The translations under genes were made by a program, and so were the position numbers. Below, one piece after another: positions 15,384 to 23,772 of a stretch of 49,762 bases of DNA. The notes below the pieces were generated by a model. That model made no database searches. It worked only from the letters and a program-made list of their open reading frames with translations, and was not told where the DNA came from. Origin of the DNA: Spirochaetota bacterium (lineage in GTDB: Bacteria > Spirochaetota > Spirochaetia > Treponematales > Rectinemataceae); NCBI GenBank assembly GCA_022711355.1, contig JAKLFE010000036.1, positions 1 to 49,762 of the forward strand, read 5' to 3'. The number at the start of each line of letters is the position of its first letter. Position 1 is the stretch's first letter.

Positions 15384-16489
15384 CTCGCCACCTTCGACTT
15401 TCGGGTCAGGGCGTAGAGGATCATCCCGTTCGCGATGATGATCCGGAGCACCTCCGCCATGTCGGACTGGAGGAGGGAGTTTATGACCTTGGGCGTCATC
15501 GTGATCATGCCCTGGTAGAGGAGGGTCCCCACCACGACGTTGACGATGCTCGCCTTGTTCACCGAGGCGCCGCCGATGAGGAGGGCGGCGACCGCGGGGA
15601 AGGCCGCCATGAGGGGGCCGTTGTAGACCTGGATGAAGCCGTAGCTCTGCTGGTAGACGATGATGCCCACCGCGCCGAGCATGCAGGAGGCGACGACCGA
15701 GAGGATGCGGGCCCGGCTCGCGTCGACGCCGCTGGCGCGGGCGTAGTCGGGGTTCGAGCCGACGGCCGTCATGGCCGTGCCGGCCTTGGTCCGGAAGAAG
15801 AGCCACACGACGAGGCACATGAGGGCCACGAAGAGGATCATGCCGGTCGGGAAGACGAAGTCCCCGATCCGGATCGCGAGGAAGCTCGAGAGGACCTTGT
15901 CGTAGAAGCCCGCCACCGCGATGGTCGAGCGGAGCTGGTAGCCCTTGTAGGCCCAGATCATGGTCGGCGCGCTGTAGGGCAGGATGAGCCACATGATGGA
16001 CATGAAGGACACGGCCGCCCAGCCGACGTAGGTGGCGATGATCATCTCGTCGCCCTTGACGCGGTTGAGGAGCTTGCCGTAGGCCCAGCCGAAGAGGGCC
16101 GCGAAGGGCATGGCCAGGATGATGGCCAGGATGAAGACCGGCAGGCCCGGCTTGAAGATCCCGACCAGGGGCCCGACCGAGACGACCTGGATGGCGAGGG
16201 TGGAGCCCAGGAGCCCCGCGATGACGCCGATGGGCAGGCCGAAATTGAGCCCGCAGCCCGACTGGACCATGGGCACCATGGCCAGGACGAGGACCGCGTT
16301 CATGCCGAAGCGGTTGAGCACGTCCGAGAGGGCCGAGGGTATCTCGACCTTGGCCGCCGGCGCGAGGAAGAAAAGGGCGACGATGAAGAGGGCGATGATG
16401 ATGCGCGGCCAGCCGAAGCTCGCCACGAAGGAGCGGACGGCGCCCTTGAACCCGTCCTTATCCTTGCCGTTCCCGTTACGCATTGGCAA
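15380..16489 (-). CDS. ABC transporter permease (RbsC/branched-chain type), first subunit
   Basis: The 369-residue inner-membrane protein has about ten predicted helices and the BPD_transp_2 family pattern: GCGLNFGLPIGVIAGLLGS, the coupling loop RTKAGTAMTAVGSNPDYARASGVDASRAR, and AAFPAVAALLIGGASVNKASIVNVVVG. The first 20 residues (MPMRNGNGKDKDGFKG) are polar and cytoplasmic. It is a diverged partner of the following permease. It overlaps the ATPase gene by 14 bases and the second permease by four, consistent with tightly coupled subunit synthesis. Confidence 0.92.
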   Translation of the reverse strand: MPMRNGNGKDKDGFKGAVRSFVASFGWPRIIIALFIVALFFLAPAAKVEIPSALSDVLNRFGMNAVLVLAMVPMVQSGCGLNFGLPIGVIAGLLGSTLAIQVVSVGPLVGIFKPGLPVFILAIILAMPFAALFGWAYGKLLNRVKGDEMIIATYVGWAAVSFMSIMWLILPYSAPTMIWAYKGYQLRSTIAVAGFYDKVLSSFLAIRIGDFVFPTGMILFVALMCLVVWLFFRTKAGTAMTAVGSNPDYARASGVDASRARILSVVASCMLGAVGIIVYQQSYGFIQVYNGPLMAAFPAVAALLIGGASVNKASIVNVVVGTLLYQGMITMTPKVINSLLQSDMAEVLRIIIANGMILYALTRKSKVAR

Positions 16490-18089
16490 CCCGCGCCTCC
16501 TCCGTCGCGCCGCGGCCGGACATGAGCAGGCCGAAGTCCTCGAGATGGGCCTCGGGGGGCAGGATGCCCGCCACGCGGCCCTCGTCCACGATCGCGATGC
16601 GGTCGCAGATCGAGCGGAGCTCCTCGAGCTCGCTCGAGATCATCACGATGGTCATGCCGTTCTCGCGGTTGTACTTCAGGAGGGCGTCGAGGACGAGGCG
16701 CTTGGCCCCGACGTCGATGCCCCGCGTGGGCTCGCTCACGAAGAGGAGCTTCGGCTTGATCGCGAAGGCCTTCGCGAGGCAGACCTTCTGCTGGTTCCCG
16801 CCGGAGAGCTCCTTGGCCCGCTGGCGCACGCCCGTGCACTTGATCTCGAGGGCGTCCACGTACTCCTGGGCGAGCTCGCGCATGCCCCGATCGTCGCGGA
16901 AGCGGAGGAAGCGGCTGCCGAGGAAGGGCTTCAGGTAGCGGTCCTGGATCTGCATGGCGGTGAAGGCGATGTTCCAGTCCAGGCTCTCGTCGAGCAGGAG
17001 GCCCACGCCGCGGCGGTCCTCCGACACGAAGGCCATGCCCATCGACAGGGCGGCGCGGGGATCGTTCAGGGGGATGGCCTGGCCGTCGAGGAGGGCCTCC
17101 CCGCCGGCGAGCTGCAGCCCCATGACCCCGTTCGGGATGCCGAGCTTGCCCTGGCCCGCCAGGCCCCCGATGCCGAAGATCTCGCCCTTCCGCACCGAGA
17201 TGCTCACCTCGTTGACGCGCTCGCCGGGCATGTCGACCCAGAGCTTGTCGAGCCGGAGGAACTCGGGGCCGAACTCCCGGTGGGCCCCCGAGGCCCGCTT
17301 GGCCTCGACGTCGCGGCCGACCATCCAGGCCGAGACCTCCTTGACGGTGACGCCCTTGGCGCTGACGTCCTTCACGAGCTTGCCGTCGCGCAGGACCACG
17401 ATGCGGTCGGCCACCTCGAGGACCTCGTGGAGGCGGTGCGAGATGAAGATGATCGAGATGCCCTGGTCGGCGAGGGAGCGCATGCCGGAGAGCAGGACCT
17501 CGGCCTCGCTCTCGGTGAGGACGGCGGTCGGCTCGTCGAGCACCAGGACGCGGATCCCGTCGCGGTTGATCTCGCGGGCGATCTCGGTGAACTGCTTGTG
17601 GCCCACGGGCATCTCGGAGACGAGCATGTCCGGGTCGAGCTTGACGCCGAGCTTCTCGATGGAGCGCTCGGCCCGCTCGCGGATGGCGTCCCGGTCGAGG
17701 ACGCTCATGCGGTCGCCGAAGACCTCGTTGAGGAAGCTCGGGTGGGTGCACTCGCGGTTCAGGAGGATGTTCTCGGCCGTGGTGAAGGCCGAGATCAGGC
17801 TGAACTCCTGATGGACCATGCCGATGCCGGCGTCGAGGGCGTCGAAGGGGCTCTTGAAGTCCACGCTCTCCCCGTCGATGCAGCAGCGGCCCTGGAAGCC
17901 TCCCGTCTCGGCGATGACCGGCATCCCGAAGAGGATGCGCATGAGCGTCGTCTTGCCGGCGCCGTTCTCGCCGACCAGGCCGAGTATCTCGCCCTTGCAC
18001 AGTTTGAACGACACGTCGGAGAGCACGACCGTGCCGTCGAAGTCCTTGGTGATATGCTCCAGCGAGAGGAGCGGGCAGTCCTCGTCCAT
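16476..18089 (-). CDS. Sugar-type ABC transporter ATPase with two nucleotide-binding domains
   Basis: The 537-residue protein is a fused double ATPase of the RbsA/MglA type. Domain 1 has Walker A GENGAGKTT, a signature region VGHKQFTEIAREI and Walker B VLVLDEPTA. Domain 2 has a degenerate Walker A (GGLAGQGKLGIP), but a good signature LSGGNQQKVCLAKAF and the Walker-B-like LLFVSEPTRGID, where Ser replaces the usual Asp. This asymmetry is normal for the group. It powers the two RbsC-like permeases that follow. The gene starts 194 bases after the binding-protein stop, beyond a terminator-like hairpin, so it is probably made at a lower level than the binding protein. Confidence 0.93.
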   Translation of the reverse strand: MDEDCPLLSLEHITKDFDGTVVLSDVSFKLCKGEILGLVGENGAGKTTLMRILFGMPVIAETGGFQGRCCIDGESVDFKSPFDALDAGIGMVHQEFSLISAFTTAENILLNRECTHPSFLNEVFGDRMSVLDRDAIRERAERSIEKLGVKLDPDMLVSEMPVGHKQFTEIAREINRDGIRVLVLDEPTAVLTESEAEVLLSGMRSLADQGISIIFISHRLHEVLEVADRIVVLRDGKLVKDVSAKGVTVKEVSAWMVGRDVEAKRASGAHREFGPEFLRLDKLWVDMPGERVNEVSISVRKGEIFGIGGLAGQGKLGIPNGVMGLQLAGGEALLDGQAIPLNDPRAALSMGMAFVSEDRRGVGLLLDESLDWNIAFTAMQIQDRYLKPFLGSRFLRFRDDRGMRELAQEYVDALEIKCTGVRQRAKELSGGNQQKVCLAKAFAIKPKLLFVSEPTRGIDVGAKRLVLDALLKYNRENGMTIVMISSELEELRSICDRIAIVDEGRVAGILPPEAHLEDFGLLMSGRGATEEARVANA

Positions 18090-18136
18090 CGCGGGGGAAC
18101 CTCCGTCTGATTAGGCCCGCTCAGGCGGGCAGAAAG

Positions 18137-18233
18137 AAAAGGGGCATCGGCGGGCGCCGAAGCCGCCGCGAGGCGTCCTCGGCGCCGTTCCCGTCGCGCC
18201 CTCGCGCGCGAACCGCGGGACCCGATGCCCTTT
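18137..18233 (-). other. Long nested inverted repeats between DUF3798 and ATPase genes
   Basis: GGGCATCGG (18142-18150) pairs with CCGATGCCC (18222-18230). Inside it, GGCGCCGA/TCGGCGCC-type arms form a second stem. On the minus strand the outer stem is followed by CCCCTTTTCTTTC, so it could act as a second, weaker terminator or an RNA-processing structure. It lies directly after the strong hairpin at 18239-18275. Confidence 0.45.
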
Positions 18234-18238
18234 CGCGT

Positions 18239-18275
18239 AAAAAAACGAAGGCCGGCGCCTCGCGGCGCCGGCCTT
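18239..18275 (-). terminator. Intra-operon Rho-independent terminator after the DUF3798 gene
   Basis: A perfect 12-base stem (AAGGCCGGCGCC at 18248-18259 with its complement at 18264-18275) and a TCGC loop are followed on the minus strand by a run of seven Us. It starts nine bases after the binding-protein stop codon. Partial termination here would give more binding protein than membrane components. Confidence 0.8.
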
Positions 18276-18283
18276 GCTCGCGC

Positions 18284-19510
18284 TTACTGAGCCTGGTTCT
18301 TGATGGTGAAGTACTTCTCGGGGACGACCTGCGCCGTGCTCGGGAGGAAGCCCTTGCCGAAGATGTAGGTGTCCATGTAGACGAGGGCGTGGTTCTTGGC
18401 GCGGACGCCGGTGTTGACGTCGACGTTGTAGCCGGAGTTCCACTTGGCGCCGGGGGTGAACTTGCCGTAGGCGTCGAGCATGTCCTTCATGCTGTCCTTC
18501 TGCGCCTTGCCCTGGGCCACGCGGATGGCGAACTCGCCGAGGCCCGCGGTGGTCACGAAGCCGTAGCTGAAGGCCCAGGTGCCGAAGCGGCCGGAGCCGC
18601 CCTTGGCGACGACGGCTTCCTCGACCTTCTTGAGGATCTTCGCGAAGTCGCCCTTCTCGGCGGAGAGGTCGAGGCCGAGGGCGCCCGGGTAGCCCATGAG
18701 GGGCGAGGGGAGGTCGGCCTCGATGAACATGGCGCCGCCCTCGACGGCCCGCTTGAGCAGGGGCTCGGTGTGGGCGTCGTTGGTGCAGAAGAAGGCGGTG
18801 TCCTTGCCGTACTTCTTGATCCACTGGGGCATGTTCTCGAGGAGGAACTGCTGGGCGCCCGCGACGCCGACGTCGGACTTGGAGGGGTCCGGCGCGGTCT
18901 CGAAGGCGAACTTCAGCCCGAGGTCCTTGCAGGCCTGCTCCATGATGTAGCGGCGGCGGCCGAGGGTCTCGTAGGACATGTGGCGCGGGAAGCTGATGTG
19001 GACGAAGGTCTTCGCGCCCAGCTCCTTGGCGGCCCAGATGATGAGGTAGCCGCGGGAGACGTAGTCGACGTTGGTCACGAGGTCGGCGGTCGCCTCGATG
19101 ACGAGCGGGTCCTCGTGGGCCTCGCCGGCGATGCAGAAGATACCGGGGTGCTTCTCCTTGATGCGGCGGAAGGCCTCGGCGGTGCCGGGGACGGCCTGGT
19201 TCACGATGATCGCCTTCATGAGGGGATCCTCGGAGAGGCCGACGATCTGGGAGATGACGGTCTCCTGGACCTCGGAGAAGTTGTCGGGATAGGTGATGTG
19301 CTGGATCATCCCGCCGTCCTTGACGGCGCCGTATTCCTTGATGAGCTGCTCGGCGCCGCGGAGGTCGTCCTCGGACTGGGAGACCGTGCCGGTGACGACG
19401 CCGATGTGGAAGGCCGCCTTGGCGGGCTTGGCTTCCTTCTTCTGGCAGCCGACGAAGACGAGGACTGCGGCCATCATCGTGGCCGCGATCGCCATCGTAG
19501 TACGCTTCAT
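18284..19510 (-). CDS. DUF3798 family ABC substrate-binding lipoprotein
   Basis: The 408-residue protein begins MKRTTMAIAATMMAAVLVFVGCQKK. It is a lipoprotein signal with lipobox Val-Gly-Cys, so the mature protein is anchored to the membrane. The rest matches the DUF3798 family of periplasmic-binding-like proteins: FHIGVVTGTVSQSEDDLRGAEQLI, KAIIVNQAVPGTAEAFRRIKEKHP, THISFPRHMS-type ligand strands and AFFCTNDAHTEPLLKRAVEGGAMFIEAD. It would deliver an unknown small molecule to the importer encoded downstream. The start is supported by AAGGAGG and by a promoter at 19546-19573. It is first in the operon and separated from the ATPase gene by a terminator hairpin. Confidence 0.88.
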   Translation of the reverse strand: MKRTTMAIAATMMAAVLVFVGCQKKEAKPAKAAFHIGVVTGTVSQSEDDLRGAEQLIKEYGAVKDGGMIQHITYPDNFSEVQETVISQIVGLSEDPLMKAIIVNQAVPGTAEAFRRIKEKHPGIFCIAGEAHEDPLVIEATADLVTNVDYVSRGYLIIWAAKELGAKTFVHISFPRHMSYETLGRRRYIMEQACKDLGLKFAFETAPDPSKSDVGVAGAQQFLLENMPQWIKKYGKDTAFFCTNDAHTEPLLKRAVEGGAMFIEADLPSPLMGYPGALGLDLSAEKGDFAKILKKVEEAVVAKGGSGRFGTWAFSYGFVTTAGLGEFAIRVAQGKAQKDSMKDMLDAYGKFTPGAKWNSGYNVDVNTGVRAKNHALVYMDTYIFGKGFLPSTAQVVPEKYFTIKNQAQ

Positions 19511-19545
19511 GATACCTCCTTAGGTAATCGTGAAAGTTGCACCCT

Positions 19546-19573
19546 ATTGTATACTCTGAGGCAAGCGAGTCAA
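19546..19573 (-). promoter_or_regulatory. Promoter of the DUF3798 ABC operon
   Basis: On the minus strand TTGACT (19568-19573), a 16-base spacer and TACAAT (19546-19551) form a strong sigma-70-type promoter. The predicted start is about 30 bases upstream of the ATG at 19510. The remaining bases up to the cyclase gene also contain a plus-strand TATCAT box at 19685-19690 that may serve the cyclase. Confidence 0.65.
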
Positions 19574-19723
19574 GCGGGGCCCTTGTATCGCCTCATGGTA
19601 ACGACCCGCAACCAACCGGCGAGGCCCCGGGCGGCCCTAGGCGGCCCGGTCCGGCCGCGGGCTTTGCAGGCGGCCCGCCTCCGGGTATCATCGATGACGC
19701 CGGGCGAGGCCGGGGGAGGGACG

Positions 19724-20983
19724 ATGCGGCTCAAGCCGAAGCGGGTTTTCGACGAATTCTTCCTCTATTCCAGCCAATTCGTCGTCTTTTTCATCCTCCT
19801 CCTCTTCATAACCCCCGCCTCGGAGGCCCTCAGGCCGACGGCCATCGCCCTCGTCGTCTGCTTCCTCCTCGTCCAGATATCCCTCCTCGCCGGGCAGGGC
19901 CACAAGCCCGTCCTCCGGGTCCTCTACTCCCTCATCACCCCGGCCGGCTACGCCCTGGTCCGGACCCTCATGGGAGGCTTCGCCCCCTGGGACATGTCGA
20001 ACGTCTTCCTCTGGGGCGCCTCCTGCTACGTCGGGCTCTTCCAGGCCCTGGCCCTGGCCGCCCGGCGGCGCTGGATCAAGCGCAGCGCCGAGACCCTCCT
20101 GGCCCTCGGGGCCGTCCTCATCCTAGTCTTCTTCTACTTCTACCTCGACCTCCGCCTCGGCCTGACCCGGGGACTGGCGGCCGGCACGGTGAGCCGCGCG
20201 GAGTTCCAGCTCGCCCTCGACGCCACTTCCTTCGGCCCCGCCTTCGCCGCCTTCCTCGCGGCCCCCCAGAACCTCTTCCTGATCTTCGGCGTCGCGACCC
20301 TGGGCCTCATGCTCCTGGCCAGCAAGGTCCAGGTCATCGGGCTGCGGGGGCGGATCGAGGCCCTCTTCGGGACGGCCCGGATCGATGAGAAGGCGCCGAC
20401 CCCCGAGCGGGCCCCCGGCGAGGCGGTCGCCGTCACGGCCATCTCGGCCGACATCCGGGACTTCACGAACCTCGCCGACCGGGTCCAGCCCGAGCGCGCC
20501 GTCGCCATCCTCAACCGCTACTACGCCCTCTGGGCCGTTGCCGCCGAGCGCCACGGGGGCCGGCTCGCCGGCCTGGCCGGCGACTCAGTCATCGTCGTCT
20601 TCGGCCTCCTGGGGGAGAAGGACCGGGCAGAGCGGGCCCTCGCCTGCGCCTACGACTTCATCGCCGAGCTGCCCGGCCTCCAGGACGACCTGGCCTCGGC
20701 CTCCCTCCCCGGCCCGGCCGAGGTGAGCATCGGCATCCACTCGGGGACCATCGTGGCGGGGGAGCTCGGCGTCGCGGGCTCGCGGCGCCTGGGCGTCTTC
20801 GGCGAGGCGGTCTCGGTAGCCGCCCGCCTGGACTCCCTCTGCCGCGAGTTCAAGCAGGACCTCCTCCTCTCCCAGCCCGTCTTCCGGGAGCTGGAGCTCG
20901 AGAGCCAGGCCCGCCTGGTGCGCATCGGCGACGTGCTGCTCCGCAACAGTACGCAGCCCGTGCCGGTCTACGGGAGAAAATGA
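19724..20983 (+). CDS. Membrane-anchored class III adenylate/guanylate cyclase
   Basis: The 419-residue protein has about six N-terminal membrane helices (residues about 14-205) and a C-terminal class III nucleotide cyclase domain (about 235-415). The two metal-binding aspartates are D243 (ISADIRDF) and D287 (GLAGDSVIVVFG). The dimer-arm region reads GVFGEAVSVAARLDSL. Here the Arg that stabilises the transition state is kept, but the usual Asn of the N-V-A-A-R motif is Ser. It should make cAMP or cGMP, possibly in response to a membrane signal. The ATG at 19724 is preceded by GGGGGAGGG; an in-frame ATG at 19693 is less likely. It is divergent from the DUF3798 operon. Confidence 0.9.
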   Translation: MRLKPKRVFDEFFLYSSQFVVFFILLLFITPASEALRPTAIALVVCFLLVQISLLAGQGHKPVLRVLYSLITPAGYALVRTLMGGFAPWDMSNVFLWGASCYVGLFQALALAARRRWIKRSAETLLALGAVLILVFFYFYLDLRLGLTRGLAAGTVSRAEFQLALDATSFGPAFAAFLAAPQNLFLIFGVATLGLMLLASKVQVIGLRGRIEALFGTARIDEKAPTPERAPGEAVAVTAISADIRDFTNLADRVQPERAVAILNRYYALWAVAAERHGGRLAGLAGDSVIVVFGLLGEKDRAERALACAYDFIAELPGLQDDLASASLPGPAEVSIGIHSGTIVAGELGVAGSRRLGVFGEAVSVAARLDSLCREFKQDLLLSQPVFRELELESQARLVRIGDVLLRNSTQPVPVYGRK

Positions 20984-21015
20984 GGCCCGGGAGGCCCCGT
21001 TGGGCCGCCCGGGCC
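20984..21015. terminator. Hairpin between convergent cyclase and acyl-CoA synthetase genes
   Basis: GGCCCGGG (20984-20991) plus GGCCC pairs with GGGCC and CCCGGGCC (to 21015), with one A-G mismatch and a CGTT loop. It starts one base after the cyclase stop. It has no U-run, so its termination role is inferred from position. Confidence 0.45.
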
Positions 21016-21036
21016 CTCAGAAGCCCGTGGATGAAC

Positions 21037-21094
21037 CGACGAAGGCGCGAAGCGACTTCGTCGCCGCGAAGCGCGCCTATCGGCGCGCTTCGCG
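21037..21094 (-). terminator. Tandem hairpins after the acyl-CoA synthetase gene
   Basis: A perfect 13-base stem (21065-21077 with 21082-21094, loop TATC) abuts the stop codon at 21095. A second stem, CGACGAAG (21037-21044) with CTTCGTCG (21056-21063), follows. Both share CGCGAAGCG-type sequence. No U-tract is present; they may act as 3' mRNA stabilisers or bidirectional terminators together with the hairpin at 20984. Confidence 0.45.
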
Positions 21095-22825
21095 CTAGCT
21101 GGCGCTCTTGGCCTGGAAGCGCTTGATCTTCTTGGTCGTGGTCTCCTCGAGCTTCTCCCGGAGGACCGTCACCTTGGTGATGCGCTGGTAGGGCAGGAGC
21201 TGCTGGTTGACCTCCTCCACGACGGCGCGGAGCCGGGCCTCGGCCGCCCGCCAGTCCACCGCGGCCTGGGCCGCCGCGCCGCCGGCCTTGAAGCGCTCGG
21301 CGTTGGGGAAGATCTGGGCCTCGATGCCCTCGCTCCGCGTGGCCTCGTCCTCGACGTAGCCGCAGACCAGGACCTGCTCGACCTCGTCGAAGAGCTGGAA
21401 GCGGTTCTCGATCTCCTCGGGGTAGACGTTCTTGCCGCCCTCGGTGACGATCATGTTCTTGGCACGGCCCGTGAGGTAGACGTAGTCGCCCGCATCCTTG
21501 TAGCCGAGGTCCCCGGTCTTGAACCAGCCGTCGGAGGTGAAGACCTTGGCCGTCTCCTCGGGATTCTTGTAGTAGCCGGACATGACCATGGGCCCCTTGA
21601 CCGCGATCTCGCCGACGCCGTCGGCGTTGGGCTCGAGGACCCGCATCTCGACCTGGGGTATGAGCTTGCCGACGCTCGTCACGATGAAGGCGTCGGTGGG
21701 ATTCAGGGTGAGGATGGGCGAGGTCTCGGTCAGGCCGTAGCCCTGGACGAAGTCGATGCCGAGCTGGTTGTAGGTCCGGAAGACGCTCGGGGCGAGGGGG
21801 CCGCCGCCGGAGATGCAGATGCGGATCGAGGCCAGGCTGGCCTTGTCCAGGAGGGAATGGAAGAGCTTCTTGCCGGGGTTCACGCCGGTCGTCCGCTTGA
21901 CGAAGCCGGAGAGGGCGAGGAGGAAGCGGATGAGGCCGTAGACCGCCGGCCCCTTCTCCCTGACCCCCTTCATGATCCCGGCGAGGAGCTTGTTGAAGAG
22001 CATGGGCACCCCGAGGAACATGGTGACCTCGGCCTCCTTGAGGTCCTTGAGGACCTGCTTGATCACCATGCGCTTGCCGAAGACGAGCTGGGCCCCCACC
22101 GAGATGGTCTCGATGAAGACCGCGAGCATCGTGTAGGAGTGATGGATCGGGAGGAGGGCGTAGAAGGTGTCCTCGTGGTAGATGGGGAGGTTGGCCTGGG
22201 CGAGGAAGCAGTCCGCGACGAAATTCCGGTGCGTCAGCATGACGCCCTTGGGGACGCCCGTCGTGCCGCTCGTGAAGAGGATGGCCGCGAGGTCGCCCTC
22301 GGCGGGGCTCTCGAAGGCCGGGGCGCCGGGGGCGTCCAGGTCGTAGAGGTAGTTCGGCCGGCCCGCGGCGAGGGAGTAGACCGCCTTGAGGCCGGGGCAG
22401 GCGGCGGCGAGCTCGGCCTCCTTCTCCTCGTCGGCGAAGAGGACGAGGGAGTCCCCGGCCTTCACCAGGCGGGCGAGGTCGGCCGTGGGCAGCTGGTAGT
22501 CGATGGGCACGACGACGGCCCCGGCGGTGAGGGAGGCAAGGTAGGCGACGGCCCATTCGGGGCTGTTCTTGCCGGTGACGGCCACCTTGTCGCCCCTGCC
22601 CACGCCGAGGGAGCGGAGCTGGCGGGCGACGGCGTCGACTTTATCCTTGGCCTGCCGATAGCTCAGGCACTTTCGATCGGGCTCGTACACCGTAAAGCAG
22701 GGGCTGTCAGGGTAGCGGAGGGCGCTCAAGGCGAAGAGCTCGGGAAGGGTCGGCCACTCGCCGGCGAAGTTCTTGCCGCGGTACTCGTCGAGGAAGGACC
22801 AGGGGCGATCGGATCGTGCTTTCAT
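21095..22825 (-). CDS. AMP-dependent long-chain acyl-CoA synthetase
   Basis: The 576-residue protein is an ANL-superfamily adenylating enzyme. It has the P-loop ILFTSGTTGVPKGVMLTH, the A5 motif GYGLTETSP, the A8 hinge region DGWFKTGDLGY and the C-terminal catalytic Lys in TTTKKIKRFQ. It activates a fatty acid with ATP and joins it to CoA. The long N-terminal half and the SLGVGRGDKVAVTGKNSPEW region fit FadD-like long-chain enzymes. The ATG at 22825 was chosen over a longer in-frame start because GAGGAG lies just upstream and MKARSDRPWSFLDEYRGKN is a normal beginning. The stop is followed at once by hairpins. The 146 bases upstream hold the divergent promoter of the lipoprotein gene. Confidence 0.92.
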   Translation of the reverse strand: MKARSDRPWSFLDEYRGKNFAGEWPTLPELFALSALRYPDSPCFTVYEPDRKCLSYRQAKDKVDAVARQLRSLGVGRGDKVAVTGKNSPEWAVAYLASLTAGAVVVPIDYQLPTADLARLVKAGDSLVLFADEEKEAELAAACPGLKAVYSLAAGRPNYLYDLDAPGAPAFESPAEGDLAAILFTSGTTGVPKGVMLTHRNFVADCFLAQANLPIYHEDTFYALLPIHHSYTMLAVFIETISVGAQLVFGKRMVIKQVLKDLKEAEVTMFLGVPMLFNKLLAGIMKGVREKGPAVYGLIRFLLALSGFVKRTTGVNPGKKLFHSLLDKASLASIRICISGGGPLAPSVFRTYNQLGIDFVQGYGLTETSPILTLNPTDAFIVTSVGKLIPQVEMRVLEPNADGVGEIAVKGPMVMSGYYKNPEETAKVFTSDGWFKTGDLGYKDAGDYVYLTGRAKNMIVTEGGKNVYPEEIENRFQLFDEVEQVLVCGYVEDEATRSEGIEAQIFPNAERFKAGGAAAQAAVDWRAAEARLRAVVEEVNQQLLPYQRITKVTVLREKLEETTTKKIKRFQAKSAS

Positions 22826-22955
22826 AGGCTCCTCAGGGCATCCGGGGCGCTGCGCGAGGCAGGGAGCCCCGGACGCTTGGTAATTCGACACTCGCCGGAC
22901 GGGAAGGTTGCGCCCGCTCGGGGGTAACCCGCGCGGTTTCCCGTTTGTTTGGCGA

Positions 22956-22961
22956 TATAAT
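22956..22961 (+). promoter_or_regulatory. Consensus -10 box for the lipoprotein gene
   Basis: A perfect TATAAT lies 10 bases upstream of the ATG at 22972, so the transcript would begin within a few bases of the start codon (near-leaderless). No convincing -35 box is seen 16-18 bases upstream. Confidence 0.45.
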
Positions 22962-22971
22962 GGCACTCGAC

Positions 22972-23772
22972 ATGATGACGAAACATGGAAAAGAAGAATA
23001 CCCTCTCAGGCGGAGGGTCCTGGCCATCCTCGCCGCAGCCTCGGGCCTCGGGGCGGTCTTCCTCGCCCTCGTCCTCCTCCTGGGCTCCTGCTCCTCCCGG
23101 CTCGCGGGCGAGCTCCGGCGGGACGGGAGCGCGCGGCTGGAGTTCCGGGCCGAGCTGCCCGCCCCGATAGCCGACAAGCTCCGCAGGCTCGGCTCGGGCG
23201 GCCGGCCCGTCGATCCGAGCATCCCCCTCCTCGACGCCGCGGCCCTCAGGGCCTCCCTGGCTTCCCGGCCCTACCTCGAGCTCGTCGAGCTCTCCCAGCC
23301 GAGCCCCGACTCGATCCGGGGAACCTTGCTCGTCCGCAGCCTCGCCCAGGCGGCCGCCAGCCCCGACTTCGCCTCCCCGCAGGCCGGGCAGGCCGGGGCC
23401 CTCTCCTACCGGAAGGGCCCGGACTGGGCCGAGCTCTCGCTCAGGCTCGACCGGGGCCGGGCCGGGGCCCTCCGCTCCCTCCTCGCTGGGCTCGATCCCG
23501 GCCTCCTCGAGGCCCTCTCGCCCCCGGCCCTCGAGGGCGAGGAGGCCCTGAGCGCCGAGGAGTACCGAACCCTCCTAAAAAGCCTCCTCGGCGAGAAGGC
23601 GATGCCGGCCCTGGACGCGGCGGCCATCGACCTGTCCATCGCGGCCCCCGGCCAGGTCCTGGACTCGCGGGGCGGGAGCCTCGCGGGCTCGACCTTGACG
23701 GCGAGGATCCCCCTCCTCGACCTCCTCGTCCTCGAGGAGCCGGTCGAGCTCGGCCTACGCTGGAAGCAGTGA
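22972..23772 (+). CDS. Predicted lipoprotein, unknown function
   Basis: The 266-residue product starts MMTKHGKEEYPLRRRVLAILAAASGLGAVFLALVLLLGSCSS: a basic start, one hydrophobic stretch and a lipobox Leu-Gly-Ser-Cys. The mature protein (from about residue 40) is therefore probably lipid-anchored. The remainder mixes amphipathic strands and helices (SARLEFRAELPAPIADKLRRLGSGG ... AIDLSIAAPGQVLDSRGGSLAGSTLTARIPLLDLLVLEEPVELGLRWKQ) and ends in a beta-rich segment typical of small envelope lipoproteins. I do not recognise the family. Starts at 22960 and 22975 are possible alternatives. The 3' end overlaps the convergent PHP-domain gene by 18 bases. Confidence 0.7.
   Translation: MMTKHGKEEYPLRRRVLAILAAASGLGAVFLALVLLLGSCSSRLAGELRRDGSARLEFRAELPAPIADKLRRLGSGGRPVDPSIPLLDAAALRASLASRPYLELVELSQPSPDSIRGTLLVRSLAQAAASPDFASPQAGQAGALSYRKGPDWAELSLRLDRGRAGALRSLLAGLDPGLLEALSPPALEGEEALSAEEYRTLLKSLLGEKAMPALDAAAIDLSIAAPGQVLDSRGGSLAGSTLTARIPLLDLLVLEEPVELGLRWKQ

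Noticed and set aside
18389..19720. A long plus-strand frame leading into the cyclase gene
   Set aside because: It is antisense to the DUF3798 lipoprotein, which has a signal peptide, ribosome binding site and promoter. The real cyclase start is 19724.
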